Assembly: GCA_043817715.1 (NCBI GenBank)
Contig: JBDRGO010000007.1
Coordinates: 1 to 64,000 of the forward strand
Source: JAFGBZ01 sp043817715
Lineage (GTDB): Archaea; Iainarchaeota; Iainarchaeia; Iainarchaeales; JAFGBZ01
Direction: 5' to 3'
DNA: 64,000 bases
Under the pieces are notes generated by a model, which had not been told where the DNA came from, ran no database searches, and saw only the letters and a program-made list of their open reading frames with translations. Positions 16,260-24,690 of this stretch are shown here, piece by piece. Numbering within the stretch: the stretch's first letter is position 1; each line of letters begins with the position of its first letter. The position numbers and the translations under genes are program-made.

Positions 16260-17201
16260 TTATTTTTTTTCCTTTAAATTCAATTCAATTGTTTTTTGTA
16301 TTGCTTCCGAATTTAATCCATATTTCTGCCATAATTCCATTGGCTTTCCACTTTCACCAAATATATCAGGAACACCGATTCTGATTACTTTTGAAGGATA
16401 AGCCTCGCTTAAATACTCGGTTATTGCACTTCCCAATCCGCCAATGATTGAATGGTCCTCCAAAGAAAAAATCAACCCTGTTTTTTTTACGCTTTTCAAA
16501 ACCTGCATTTCATCCAATGGCTTAATTGAACTCATGTTAATTACTTCACAAGAAATCTTTTTTTTCTTCAATTCCTGTGCAGCAATTAATGCCTCATTCA
16601 ATACAGGCCCGCATCCAATAATTGAAACATCTTTGCCTTCCATTAAAGAAACTGATTTACCTAATTTGAATTCATAATTTTCAGCAAAAAAAGAATTTGC
16701 TTTTTCCCGGCATAAACGCAGATAAACAGGCCCTTTGATTTTTGCAGATTCAAAAACACTTGAATAAGCTTCCCAGTAATCCATTGGCTGAATTACTTTC
16801 ATTGTAGGAATTCCTCGCATTAAAGAAATGTCCTCAATTGCCTGATGGGTTGCACCGTCTTCCCCTGTCATTAAGCCTGAATGGCTTCCCGCAAGCTTTA
16901 CATTAAATGAAGAATAAGCTACCGCGTTTCTTATGGGTTCGAATGCGCGCCCGCATAAAAACATTGCAAAACTTGAGGCAAAAGGAATTTTTCCCGCAAT
17001 AGCCAAGCCAACCGCGGTTCCAATCATATCCTGTTCTGAAATTCCCATGTCGAAAAATCTTTCAGGAAATTTTTTTCCAAACAAAATTGATTTCGTTGAC
17101 TTTGCTAAATCAGCATCCAATGCAACAATATCCTTATTCTGTTCCCCTAAAGCAAGAAGCCCTGCTCCATAGCCTTCGCGGGTTGCTTTTTTTTCACTCA
17201 C
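16260..17201 (-). CDS. transketolase, C-terminal subunit
   Basis: This is the pyrimidine-binding and C-terminal half of transketolase as a separate chain. It contains FFDMGISEQDMIGTAVGLA with the Glu that activates thiamine diphosphate, SHSGLMTGEDGATHQAIED, and the C-terminal domain ending in LFSLEDHSIIGGLGSA. The start GTG 17201 overlaps the stop of the N-terminal subunit gene by four bases, so the two halves are translationally coupled. Split transketolases are common in archaea. Transfers two-carbon units between sugar phosphates in the cytosol. Confidence 0.95.
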   Translation of the reverse strand: MSEKKATREGYGAGLLALGEQNKDIVALDADLAKSTKSILFGKKFPERFFDMGISEQDMIGTAVGLAIAGKIPFASSFAMFLCGRAFEPIRNAVAYSSFNVKLAGSHSGLMTGEDGATHQAIEDISLMRGIPTMKVIQPMDYWEAYSSVFESAKIKGPVYLRLCREKANSFFAENYEFKLGKSVSLMEGKDVSIIGCGPVLNEALIAAQELKKKKISCEVINMSSIKPLDEMQVLKSVKKTGLIFSLEDHSIIGGLGSAITEYLSEAYPSKVIRIGVPDIFGESGKPMELWQKYGLNSEAIQKTIELNLKEKK

Positions 17202-18037
17202 AAAGAATCACTTTCTTTTTTTAATTCTTCAAGTGCTTGTTTTGCTTCCTCATCATTCGGCGCAACACCATGCCATTCGCATTTGTTTTCCATAAAAGAA
17301 ACTCCTTTTCCTTTAATTGATTTTAAAACAATTACTGTAGGCTTTTCCTTTGATTTTTTTGCTTCAGTAATTGCATTTAATAATTCATTGAAATCAGGTG
17401 CATTGCATTTCAAAGTATTCCAGCCAAATGCCTCAAATTTTTTTTCAATTGGAGCAACTTCCTTTATTTCTGAAACTTTTCCGTCAATCTGCAAATCATT
17501 CCAATCCACAAAAGCAATTAATTTATTTAATTTTCTAAAACCAGAAGTCATTGCCGCTTCCCAAATCATTCCTTCCTGCAATTCGCCGTCACCCATTAAA
17601 ACAAAAGTAAATGAATCAATTTTATCAATTCTTTTGCCTAAAGCAATTCCATTAGCAATACTTAAACCAGTTCCAAGCGGACCAGTGGATGCCTCAATTC
17701 CTTTGGTTTTATGCGCTGCAGGATGCCCCTGCAAATGAGAATTGATTTTTCTAAAAGTCATTAATTCTTCAACAGAAAAATAATTTGATTCAGCCAGGCA
17801 GGCATATTGGGTTGGGCAGGCATGGCCTTTGCTTAAAATAAAATGATCTCTTTCACTCCAATTAGGTTTTTTGAAATCATGCTTTAATTCATGAAAATAC
17901 AGCAATACAAGCAATTCAACACAGCTTAAAGAGCTTCCAGGATGCCCTGACTGCGCGGAATGAATCATTTTAATTATGTGCTGGCGGATTTTATTAGCCA
18001 TTAATTTTAATTTTTTTTCTTCTTCTATTGAAAGCAA
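17198..18037 (-). CDS. transketolase, N-terminal subunit
   Basis: The 279-aa chain holds the thiamine-diphosphate binding half: SAQSGHPGSSLSCVELLVLL, KGHACPTQYA, and the metal motif MGDGELQEGMIWEAA followed by FVDWNDLQIDG. Paired with the following gene it makes a heterotetrameric transketolase. TTG 18037 is used as start, with GTGA shortly upstream; a start at the internal Met 13 codons later would still keep the conserved core. It belongs to the operon beginning with transaldolase. Confidence 0.95.
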   Translation of the reverse strand: MLSIEEEKKLKLMANKIRQHIIKMIHSAQSGHPGSSLSCVELLVLLYFHELKHDFKKPNWSERDHFILSKGHACPTQYACLAESNYFSVEELMTFRKINSHLQGHPAAHKTKGIEASTGPLGTGLSIANGIALGKRIDKIDSFTFVLMGDGELQEGMIWEAAMTSGFRKLNKLIAFVDWNDLQIDGKVSEIKEVAPIEKKFEAFGWNTLKCNAPDFNELLNAITEAKKSKEKPTVIVLKSIKGKGVSFMENKCEWHGVAPNDEEAKQALEELKKESDSL

Positions 18038-18076
18038 ATGAATTCACTTAAAATTATTTTTTCTTTTCCAGTTAAT

Positions 18077-18736
18077 TTACCTAATTTCTTTACTTTTTTC
18101 TAATTTTTTCCAGTCATCCAAAAATTTCTGTATTCCTGAATCAGTTAATTCATGTAAATACATTTCTTCCAGCACAGGGAATGGAATTGTTGCAATATCC
18201 GCGCCAATCAATGCCGCACGCTTCACGTGCTCTGTGCTTCTCACTGAAGCAACAATTACTTTTGTTTTGAATTCATAATTATAAAGCATTGTAACTATTT
18301 CATCAACTAATTCCATTCCGATTTCTCCTTTGTCATCCAAGCGCCCGACAAAAGGAGAAACATAAGTAGCACCAGCTTTTGCTGCCAACAATGCCTGATT
18401 TGCTGTAAAAACAAGAGTAACATTTGTTTTAATTTTTTTCTTAGATAAAACCTGCACTGCTTTCATTCCTTCTTTTGTCATCGGAATTTTAATTACAACA
18501 TTTGAAGCGATTTTTGCCAGTTCAATTCCTTCTTTAACCATTCCTTCTGCATCCAAAGCAATTACTTCAGCACTAACTGGTCCCTTAATTAATTTGCATA
18601 TTTCTTTCAGGCGCGGAATGAATGGAACGCCTTCTTTTGCCGCAAGGGATGGATTAGTTGTAACGCCGTCAGCAATGCCCAGTTCCTTTGCTTTTTTTAT
18701 TTGCTCTAAGTTTGCGGTATCAACAAAAAACTTCAT
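18077..18736 (-). CDS. transaldolase / fructose-6-phosphate aldolase-like (TalC/MipB type)
   Basis: The 219-aa protein has the short transaldolase pattern: KFFVDTANLEQIKKAKELGI, DGVTTNPSLAAKEG, KIPMTKEGMKA with the Schiff-base Lys, and VSPFVGRLDD. It moves a dihydroxyacetone unit between sugar phosphates and links hexose and pentose pools where the oxidative pathway is missing. It starts the operon tal, tktN, tktC, phosphatase. Its Shine-Dalgarno AAGGAGGG lies within the loop and arm of a perfect hairpin at 18736-18760, which could hide the ribosome site. Confidence 0.93.
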   Translation of the reverse strand: MKFFVDTANLEQIKKAKELGIADGVTTNPSLAAKEGVPFIPRLKEICKLIKGPVSAEVIALDAEGMVKEGIELAKIASNVVIKIPMTKEGMKAVQVLSKKKIKTNVTLVFTANQALLAAKAGATYVSPFVGRLDDKGEIGMELVDEIVTMLYNYEFKTKVIVASVRSTEHVKRAALIGADIATIPFPVLEEMYLHELTDSGIQKFLDDWKKLEKSKEIR

Positions 18737-18838
18737 TTAAATCCCTCCTTGGGATTTAAAGCATTAAAATCTCTGATTTTAATTTTTAAATTTGCTTTTT
18801 GCAAATTTAAAGCTTTAAATTTTTCTAAAAAATTTAAA
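18736..18838. repeat. TTTAAA paired-hairpin element, copy B
   Basis: Four perfect hairpins follow each other: TTTAAATCCC/GGGATTTAAA (18736-18760), ATTAAAATC/GATTTTAAT (18763-18783), TTTAAATTTGC/GCAAATTTAAA (18785-18811), and an 11-bp arm pair over loop CTA at 18814-18838. The last two share the linker GC and sequence with copy A. The first covers the ribosome site of the transaldolase gene. Confidence 0.75.
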
Positions 18839-18900
18839 TTCATAAAATTCACCAATAAAAATAAAGAAGCAAAGAGTTTTAAAAGAAAATTAAAAATGAA

Positions 18901-19413
18901 TCAATGCCTTGATTTAAATCTTTTAAAAAAAGGTTTTTCCTTAAGTATTGGCTTCCCTATATGTTGAAACAATTCAACAGCTAATTCATGAAACATTTGG
19001 TTAATCGCTGACTTTATTTCAACAGCATGTTCTTTAGAAAAGTGTTCAAGCGCCCCGTATGTTGCCTCACCAGCGCTTTTTGGATTCATTAACAATGCTT
19101 TTTTTACAGCAAAAAATGCGTTTTCTTTGTTACCCTCATGAGATTCAAAATGCTGATGTATTCTTTCAATTATTTCATTTTTTGCATTCTCAAAAATTAA
19201 GTTTTCAAGATAATCCATTAACATTGATCTTGCTTCTTCACTAGCCAGTTTTGGACGATTTAGCAATTCACGATACAACCTTACAACTACTTCTTTCTCA
19301 GTAATGCTATGCAGATTAGCTAATTCAAATATCTTTTCATTTGTTTCATGTTTAACTGTTTCAAGAGTTAATTTTTCTTCTGAGATTTTCCCGCCAACCA
19401 ATTTCATCACCAT
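18901..19413 (-). CDS. helical soluble protein, unknown
   Basis: The 170-aa protein is charged and appears all-helical, with no Cys, no signal and no membrane segment. The middle (YRELLNRPKLASEEARSML) and the basic tail (FFKRFKSRH) are the only notable parts. A TATA-like TTTAAATTT lies about 27 bases before ATG 19413. No family recognised. Confidence 0.55.
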   Translation of the reverse strand: MVMKLVGGKISEEKLTLETVKHETNEKIFELANLHSITEKEVVVRLYRELLNRPKLASEEARSMLMDYLENLIFENAKNEIIERIHQHFESHEGNKENAFFAVKKALLMNPKSAGEATYGALEHFSKEHAVEIKSAINQMFHELAVELFQHIGKPILKEKPFFKRFKSRH

Positions 19414-19446
19414 TAATTTATTGCATTAATTAAATTTAAATCCTAA

Positions 19447-20340
19447 TCAAACAAATTCCAGCCATTTCAAATAATCCTGGTTTTTTCCGTGGATAATTAA
19501 TTCAAATTCATGAATTAATTTTTCTGTAACTGAATTCTTTTTTAATTTAAATTTTTTTTTATTGATTTGCTTTACAGAAACAATCCCTGCCGCGGTTCCG
19601 GTAACAAATACTTCTTCTGCATTCAATAATTCCTTTAATTTCACATTTTTTTCTTTAATTTTTAATTTCATTCCTTTTGCAATCTCAATAACTGAATTGC
19701 GAGTAATTCCTTCTAAAATTCCATTGATTTTCGGAATGAATAAAATCCTTTTTTTTACATAAAAAATGTTTTCCGCACTTGCTTCAGCCACTTGGTTTTT
19801 TTCATTCAGCATTAACGCGTCATCAAATCCTTTTTTGTTTGCATTGATTTTTGCCAAAAAAGAAACCGAGTAATTTCCTGAAACCTTTACTTCAAATAAT
19901 TCTTTATTAACCGCAGTTCTTCTGAAAGAAGAAACCATTAATTTGATTCCTTTTTTTCCTTCAAAGAATTTTTTTTGTTTTGAAGCCATTACTGCAACAG
20001 AAACAGGAAAATCAATTTTATTTAAAAGCAAATAATTTCCTTCAAAAAAAATTATGGGACGGATGTATGCATCAGTTAATTTGTTTTTTTTCAAAAGCAG
20101 GGAAATAACTGAAATTAATTTCTTCTCAGTAATTTTTGGTTTTAAGTACATGAATTTTGCGGATTTGAATAACCGTTTAATGTGTTCTTTTAATTTAAAA
20201 ACAGCAATTCTTTTTCCAATTTTATAACTTCTGATTCCTTCAAATACTGCTGTTCCATAATGCAATGAATTGCTTGAAACAGGAATTAATGCATTTTTTT
20301 TAGAAATGAATTTTCCATTTAAATAAATGAATTCTTTCAT
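19447..20340 (-). CDS. ilvE: branched-chain amino acid aminotransferase (PLP class IV)
   Basis: The 297-aa protein has the fold-type IV pattern: SLHYGTAVFEGIRSY, the PLP-Lys segment FEVKVSGNYSVSFLAK, ALMLNEKNQVAEASAENIFY, and the phosphate loop TGTAAGIVSV. These match branched-chain aminotransferases, with D-amino-acid aminotransferase and aminodeoxychorismate lyase as relatives. It would interconvert valine and 2-oxoisovalerate. It is divergent from panB, which uses 2-oxoisovalerate, so the pair supplies the pantoate branch of CoA synthesis. No other branched-chain genes are in the window. Confidence 0.9.
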   Translation of the reverse strand: MKEFIYLNGKFISKKNALIPVSSNSLHYGTAVFEGIRSYKIGKRIAVFKLKEHIKRLFKSAKFMYLKPKITEKKLISVISLLLKKNKLTDAYIRPIIFFEGNYLLLNKIDFPVSVAVMASKQKKFFEGKKGIKLMVSSFRRTAVNKELFEVKVSGNYSVSFLAKINANKKGFDDALMLNEKNQVAEASAENIFYVKKRILFIPKINGILEGITRNSVIEIAKGMKLKIKEKNVKLKELLNAEEVFVTGTAAGIVSVKQINKKKFKLKKNSVTEKLIHEFELIIHGKNQDYLKWLEFV

Positions 20341-20426
20341 GCAAGTATAAGAATTAAAGAAAATATTTAAATAAAAGAAGCTTTAAACCAAAAGAAAACA
20401 TAAATTATATTAATCTTAATAAGTTA

Positions 20427-20432
20427 TTTATA
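20427..20432 (+). promoter_or_regulatory. TATA box of panB
   Basis: TTTATA is centred about 27 bases before ATG 20456, consistent with a leaderless start there and against the GTG at 20447. Confidence 0.45.
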
Positions 20433-20455
20433 CCATAAGCAATTAAGTGAAGTTA

Positions 20456-21238
20456 ATGCCTAAAACAAAATTAATCAATAAAATCCGATCCATGAAAGGA
20501 AAGGAATTGATTTCCATGGTTACTGCCTATGATGCAATTTTTTCAGAACTTGCATGCATTGCAGGAATTGACTTGATTCTTGTCGGAGACAGCGTGGCAA
20601 ATGTAATGCTTGGATACAGGAACACGAAATCAATTTCAATGGATGAAATGCTTCATCATGTAAAAGCAGTTACAAGAGCAAAACCAAGTGTTCCTGTTGT
20701 TGCTGATATGCCTAAAGGAAGTTACAGTAATTCATTAAAAGCATTAAAAAATGCAAAAAAGTTTTTGAAAGAAAAAGCAGATGCAGTTAAAGTAGAAGGA
20801 GTAAATAAAAAAGCAATTTCAGCATTAAGAAATGAAGGAATTGAAGTAATGGGACATATTGGTTTATTGCCTCAAACTGCTTTAAAATATAAAGTGAAAG
20901 GAAAAAAACCAAGAGAAGCAAAAAAATTAATTAATGAAGCATTATTATTGGATTCAATGAATTGTTTTTCAATTGTAATGGAATGCGTTCCAAGTTCACT
21001 CGCAGAAGAAATTACTTCACTTGTTTCTTGTCCAACAATTGGAATAGGAGCAGGAATAAAATGCGACGGGCAGGTGCTTGTAGTGAATGATTTAATTGGA
21101 TTGCATGCTCAATCATTTAAACCAAAATTTGTTAAGCAATACTGTGATGTTTCAACTGAAATAATTCATGCATTAAATCAATTCAATTTAGAAGTAAAAG
21201 AAAGAAAGTTTCCAGGAAAAGAAAATTCATATGAATGA
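20456..21238 (+). CDS. panB: 3-methyl-2-oxobutanoate hydroxymethyltransferase
   Basis: The TIM-barrel family pattern is clear: VTAYDAIFSELACIAGIDLILVGDS, MLHHVKAVTRAKPSVPVVADMP, VKVEGVNKKAISAL, MGHIGLLPQTALK, IGIGAGIKCDGQVLVVNDLIGL. It converts 2-oxoisovalerate and methylenetetrahydrofolate to ketopantoate. Length of 260 aa is normal. The neighbouring divergent aminotransferase can produce its substrate from valine. Archaeal CoA pathways often use PanB with pantoate kinase, which is not in this window. Confidence 0.96.
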   Translation: MPKTKLINKIRSMKGKELISMVTAYDAIFSELACIAGIDLILVGDSVANVMLGYRNTKSISMDEMLHHVKAVTRAKPSVPVVADMPKGSYSNSLKALKNAKKFLKEKADAVKVEGVNKKAISALRNEGIEVMGHIGLLPQTALKYKVKGKKPREAKKLINEALLLDSMNCFSIVMECVPSSLAEEITSLVSCPTIGIGAGIKCDGQVLVVNDLIGLHAQSFKPKFVKQYCDVSTEIIHALNQFNLEVKERKFPGKENSYE

Positions 21239-21272
21239 AAAAAAATTCGGGAAAAAACCAGGAGTGAATTAA

Positions 21273-22415
21273 ATGCAAAGAAAACATTCAAATTCACCTA
21301 AAAATTTATATCACCCTGAAATAAAAAGATTTGTTCGTAAAGCACTGAAAACTAAACGATTCTTAACAATGAAAGAAATAGCAAAACGGGCAAGTGATTT
21401 AGCTAAACAAAAAAAAATAACTTGCCCCAGCAAAGCATCAATGTATGACAGAATAAAAGAATACAATAATAAAAATAGAATTAGGTCTCCAGAAGAACTC
21501 CAAGAGCTTAGGGCAAGAATTAAAAAAGACAAAGCTAAATTGCCTGAAAAAACAAAAAATAAAATAATTGAATTAGGTTCAATTTATGAAATTGAAACTA
21601 AAGAACCAAAATATACTCATGAAAAAATAAGAAAAATGACAGGAACATCAATACGTACAGTTTCATCAATTCTTAGGGGACAGGGATTTACAAGAATACA
21701 CACTCCAAGTAAAATAGAAAATGCCAAGAAACAAATAAGATTAATACAAAGGCCGATTATAAGACCAGATTTGGAAAAAATAAGTGCTACAACAGGTCCG
21801 TCAATAACTACTCTGCTTGAATTTATTAGACGAAACAACATTCCTTATCAAAGCACCCGCCAGCCAAGAACACCTGAAAGAAGAATTCCCTGGGGGCCTG
21901 AAAGAGAAAAAATATGGAATTCAATTATTAATGCAGTCAAGAACTATGGAAGAAGATGGACCAGCTTGTATTCTTCATCAACTGAAGCTGAAAAAATCGC
22001 ATTCCAACAAGGATTTGAAATCTTTCAGTATTGGAATCCAGAGGTTCATAAAAGCCATGCTTTAAATTATGTCAGAGGAGGCATTCAAAGATACTTTAAA
22101 AAACAAGCCAAACAACAACGCGCCATTCGGCTTGACAGTCAAAGAAACCAATTTGATACTAAAGACAGATTAATGCATGAATCAATTCCTTCCACTCAAA
22201 AAGATCCGCTATTAGGAATTGAATTAAATGAAATATTTAGAAAAATTGATTCAGCAAAAGGAAAGTTTCCTAAAACAAAAGAAAATATGAAAAACGTTCT
22301 GAAACTAAAAATGCAAGGCTATAACAACGCGGAAATTGGAAAAAGCCTGCAGTTAAGCAGAGAAAGAATAAGGCAATTACTCAAATTAATACAAGATTTA
22401 ATCAAACCGCAATAA
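21273..22415 (+). CDS. sigma-70-like multi-HTH protein
   Basis: The C-terminal third of this 380-aa basic protein looks like a bacterial sigma factor. Residues about 240-283 (FQYWNPEVHKSHALNYVRGG, then IQRYFKKQ) resemble region 2, where a helix of the form FDPxxxxxFxxYAxxxIRxAI is expected. Residues 338-375 (LKLKMQGYNNAEIGKSLQLS, then RERIRQLLKLI) form a region-4-type helix-turn-helix. The first 200 residues hold three further HTH-like segments, near 31-65, 116-140 and 166-190. Archaea use TBP and TFB, not sigma factors, so a role in bacterial-type promoter recognition is unlikely; a viral or mobile-element origin, or a repurposed regulator, is inferred. No bacterial RNA polymerase partner is nearby. 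Confidence 0.65.
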   Translation: MQRKHSNSPKNLYHPEIKRFVRKALKTKRFLTMKEIAKRASDLAKQKKITCPSKASMYDRIKEYNNKNRIRSPEELQELRARIKKDKAKLPEKTKNKIIELGSIYEIETKEPKYTHEKIRKMTGTSIRTVSSILRGQGFTRIHTPSKIENAKKQIRLIQRPIIRPDLEKISATTGPSITTLLEFIRRNNIPYQSTRQPRTPERRIPWGPEREKIWNSIINAVKNYGRRWTSLYSSSTEAEKIAFQQGFEIFQYWNPEVHKSHALNYVRGGIQRYFKKQAKQQRAIRLDSQRNQFDTKDRLMHESIPSTQKDPLLGIELNEIFRKIDSAKGKFPKTKENMKNVLKLKMQGYNNAEIGKSLQLSRERIRQLLKLIQDLIKPQ

Positions 22416-22483
22416 ATTCATTATTTGTTTTTTCCATAAATTAATTCTTTTTAAACATTTCTTACTTTCAGTTTAGTGATTTT

Positions 22484-23077
22484 ATGATTTTAATTGTTTC
22501 CGGTTTTGCTGGTTCAGGAAAAAGCTCTTTAGCTGATTCATTAGGAAAGCATTTCAGTTTACGTGTAATTCATGCATCTGATGTAATGAAGCAATTAATG
22601 GAAGGAAAACTTGATTTAAATAATACTAAAGGACACGAAGGTTTTTGGGAATCAAAGGAATCAGAGCACATAATGAAGCACAGAGAAGAAAACGATGAAT
22701 TAGATAAGAAATTAGATGAACTGCTGTTAAAAGAAGTAGAAAAAGACAATCTTGTATTGGATTCCTGGACAATGCCTTGGCTTTCAAAAAAAGGCATTAA
22801 AATTTGGTTAAATGCTTCTCCTGAAATAAGAGCTAAAAGAGTGAGTTTAAGGGACAAAATGAGTTTTGAAAAGATTTTAAGCAAAATAAAGGAAAGAGAT
22901 GAAAAAACAAAAGGTATTTATAAAAGAATTTACAACTTTAGTTTAGGCAATGATTTTGAACCATTTGATTTAATTATTGAAACAAATGAAATTAATCAAA
23001 AAGAAGTGTTTGAAAAAACATTAAAAGAATTAAAAAATTTAAATTTAAAGAAAAATAAAAAATTTAAGGAAAATTAA
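22484..23077 (+). CDS. cmk: cytidylate kinase, archaeal type
   Basis: A P-loop GFAGSGKSSLAD at residues 7-18, the NMP-site segment VLDSWTMPWL and a lid-type Arg cluster (NASPEIRAKRVSLRDKM) mark the archaeal CMP kinase family. It phosphorylates CMP and dCMP for nucleotide synthesis. The start ATG 22484 has GTGAT just upstream. The last residues are a Lys/Asn-rich low-complexity tail. Confidence 0.85.
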   Translation: MILIVSGFAGSGKSSLADSLGKHFSLRVIHASDVMKQLMEGKLDLNNTKGHEGFWESKESEHIMKHREENDELDKKLDELLLKEVEKDNLVLDSWTMPWLSKKGIKIWLNASPEIRAKRVSLRDKMSFEKILSKIKERDEKTKGIYKRIYNFSLGNDFEPFDLIIETNEINQKEVFEKTLKELKNLNLKKNKKFKEN

Positions 23078-23111
23078 AAAAAAAATTAAAGGATTTAAGG
23101 ACGTGGTTTAA

Positions 23112-23813
23112 ATGGAAAGAATTAGCACTGGAATACCAGGATTGGATGATTTAACCCAGGGAGGAGTGCCAAAAGGAAGCACTATATTGATTTCAGGAGG
23201 GCCTGGAACAGGAAAAACAATTTTATGCCTGAATTACATTTATCAGGGAGCATTAAACGGAGAAGCAGGAATATACATTACGTTAGAGGAAGGGGCGGAA
23301 AATATTTCTTGGAACATGGAATCCTTTGGATGGGATATTGGTTCACTGCAGGAAAAAGGATTAATTAATATTCACAGGGTAAGGTTTGATGCTCACCAGA
23401 ATATTGAATCACAGGTTGAAGAGGAACTGAAAATTATTGCTGAACTGGTTCAGGAAACAGGCGCGAAAAGGCTTGTTGTTGATTCCACCACTGCATTCGG
23501 AATATGGATTGAAGGCAAGGGAATGCTAAGGCACCAGTTATTTGAATTCACTTCCAAATTAAAGGAACTGGACTGCACTACTTTTTTGATTTCTGAAACA
23601 AAATCAGAAAGAAATGTTTTTTCTGCAATGGGAGTGGAAGAATTTGTTGCAGACGGAGTGATTGCATTGTATTTTACCCCGCCTCACAGGAATATTTTTG
23701 TAAGAAAAATGCGCGGAACAAACCACTCAAAATCAGTTCATCCATTTGACATAACTGAAAGGGGAATAGTGGTCCATTCAAGGGACGAAGTATTATGGGA
23801 TGCAATCAAATAA
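23112..23813 (+). CDS. KaiC-like RecA-superfamily ATPase
   Basis: One KaiC domain is present: STGIPGLDDLTQGGVPKGST, Walker A GGPGTGKT at about residues 30-37, YITLEEGAENI, and Walker B RLVVDSTTAF. It ends with the Gly-rich FVADGVIALYF and a KMRGTNHS segment typical of this family. Archaeal one-domain KaiC proteins bind ATP and are linked to signalling and motility regulation, not to a clock. It lies 34 bases behind cmk; co-transcription is possible. Specific partner unknown. Confidence 0.92.
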   Translation: MERISTGIPGLDDLTQGGVPKGSTILISGGPGTGKTILCLNYIYQGALNGEAGIYITLEEGAENISWNMESFGWDIGSLQEKGLINIHRVRFDAHQNIESQVEEELKIIAELVQETGAKRLVVDSTTAFGIWIEGKGMLRHQLFEFTSKLKELDCTTFLISETKSERNVFSAMGVEEFVADGVIALYFTPPHRNIFVRKMRGTNHSKSVHPFDITERGIVVHSRDEVLWDAIK

Positions 23814-23900
23814 AAGAATTCCCGTTCAATTAAATAAAAAAACAATAAGTAATAAGTAAAAAAAATTCCTTTCAATTATAACTGAGCAAGGGAAAAAGAA

Positions 23901-24635
23901 ATGCATTCAAACCATTCCAGCAAGAAAAACAGAAAACCAAGAGACAGAAAGCCAAATAGTAATGGAAAGAATATTTCTTCAAAGCTGGAAAGGTATTTAA
24001 CTAGGCGCGATTTTTATCGTGCATTGATTGAAAAAGAAACCAGAAAACCAAACCCTGAACTTAATTTTTTCACGCCGAATGCATTAATGATACAAGCATT
24101 TCATGCAAAAGACGGCGGAATTACTTTAAGGCATAGCAGGTTTGTTGACTCAATTGCTTCAATTATATACAATCATTTGACTAAAGCAGAAAAAGAAAAA
24201 ATTCATGCAGAAAATGTATCCCTTGCTGCAAGACTGCACGATATCGGAAAATTAATGGTTAGGTCAGAACTTTTAAGCAATACAGGAGAACTTAACCAAA
24301 AAGAAAAGGAAGAAATAAGGAAACATCCGCAGCATGCAAGAAAAATACTTGAAATGGAAGGGCTGCCTGAAGAAATAATTGAAGTTGCCGAAAAACATCA
24401 TTCGCCGCTTGCAGAACAAAGCCAGTTAACAAGGCTAATTGCAATATCCGATGCAATTGCAACAATGCATGGCGAAAGATATTATGAAAAAAAAACAATT
24501 ACCGAAATAATTGAGGAATTAAGAAAACAGAGCGGAAAAATGTTTGACCCAATATATGTTAAGACAGCAATTAAAGCATTGAATAACAGAAAAATACTGC
24601 AAAAATGGGAAGAAATATTCAGGAAACGCGAATGA
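23901..24635 (+). CDS. HD-domain protein, HD-GYP-like
   Basis: The motif order RHSRFVDS, LAARLHDIGKLMVRSELL, IRKHPQHARKIL, VAEKHHSP and LIAISDAIATMHGERYYEKK follows the HD-GYP branch of HD hydrolases, although the GYP loop itself is altered. Metal ligands H...HD...H...HH...D all appear. Bacterial HD-GYP enzymes cleave cyclic di-GMP; archaea rarely use that messenger, so the substrate is open. The first 45 residues are a basic, probably disordered tail (SSKKNRKPRDRKPNSNGK). It is a separate gene after the KaiC gene. Confidence 0.85.
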   Translation: MHSNHSSKKNRKPRDRKPNSNGKNISSKLERYLTRRDFYRALIEKETRKPNPELNFFTPNALMIQAFHAKDGGITLRHSRFVDSIASIIYNHLTKAEKEKIHAENVSLAARLHDIGKLMVRSELLSNTGELNQKEKEEIRKHPQHARKILEMEGLPEEIIEVAEKHHSPLAEQSQLTRLIAISDAIATMHGERYYEKKTITEIIEELRKQSGKMFDPIYVKTAIKALNNRKILQKWEEIFRKRE

Positions 24636-24690
24636 AAAATTAATTTTCCAGAATTCTTTATTTTAATCAATTCCTATTTTAATCAATTCT

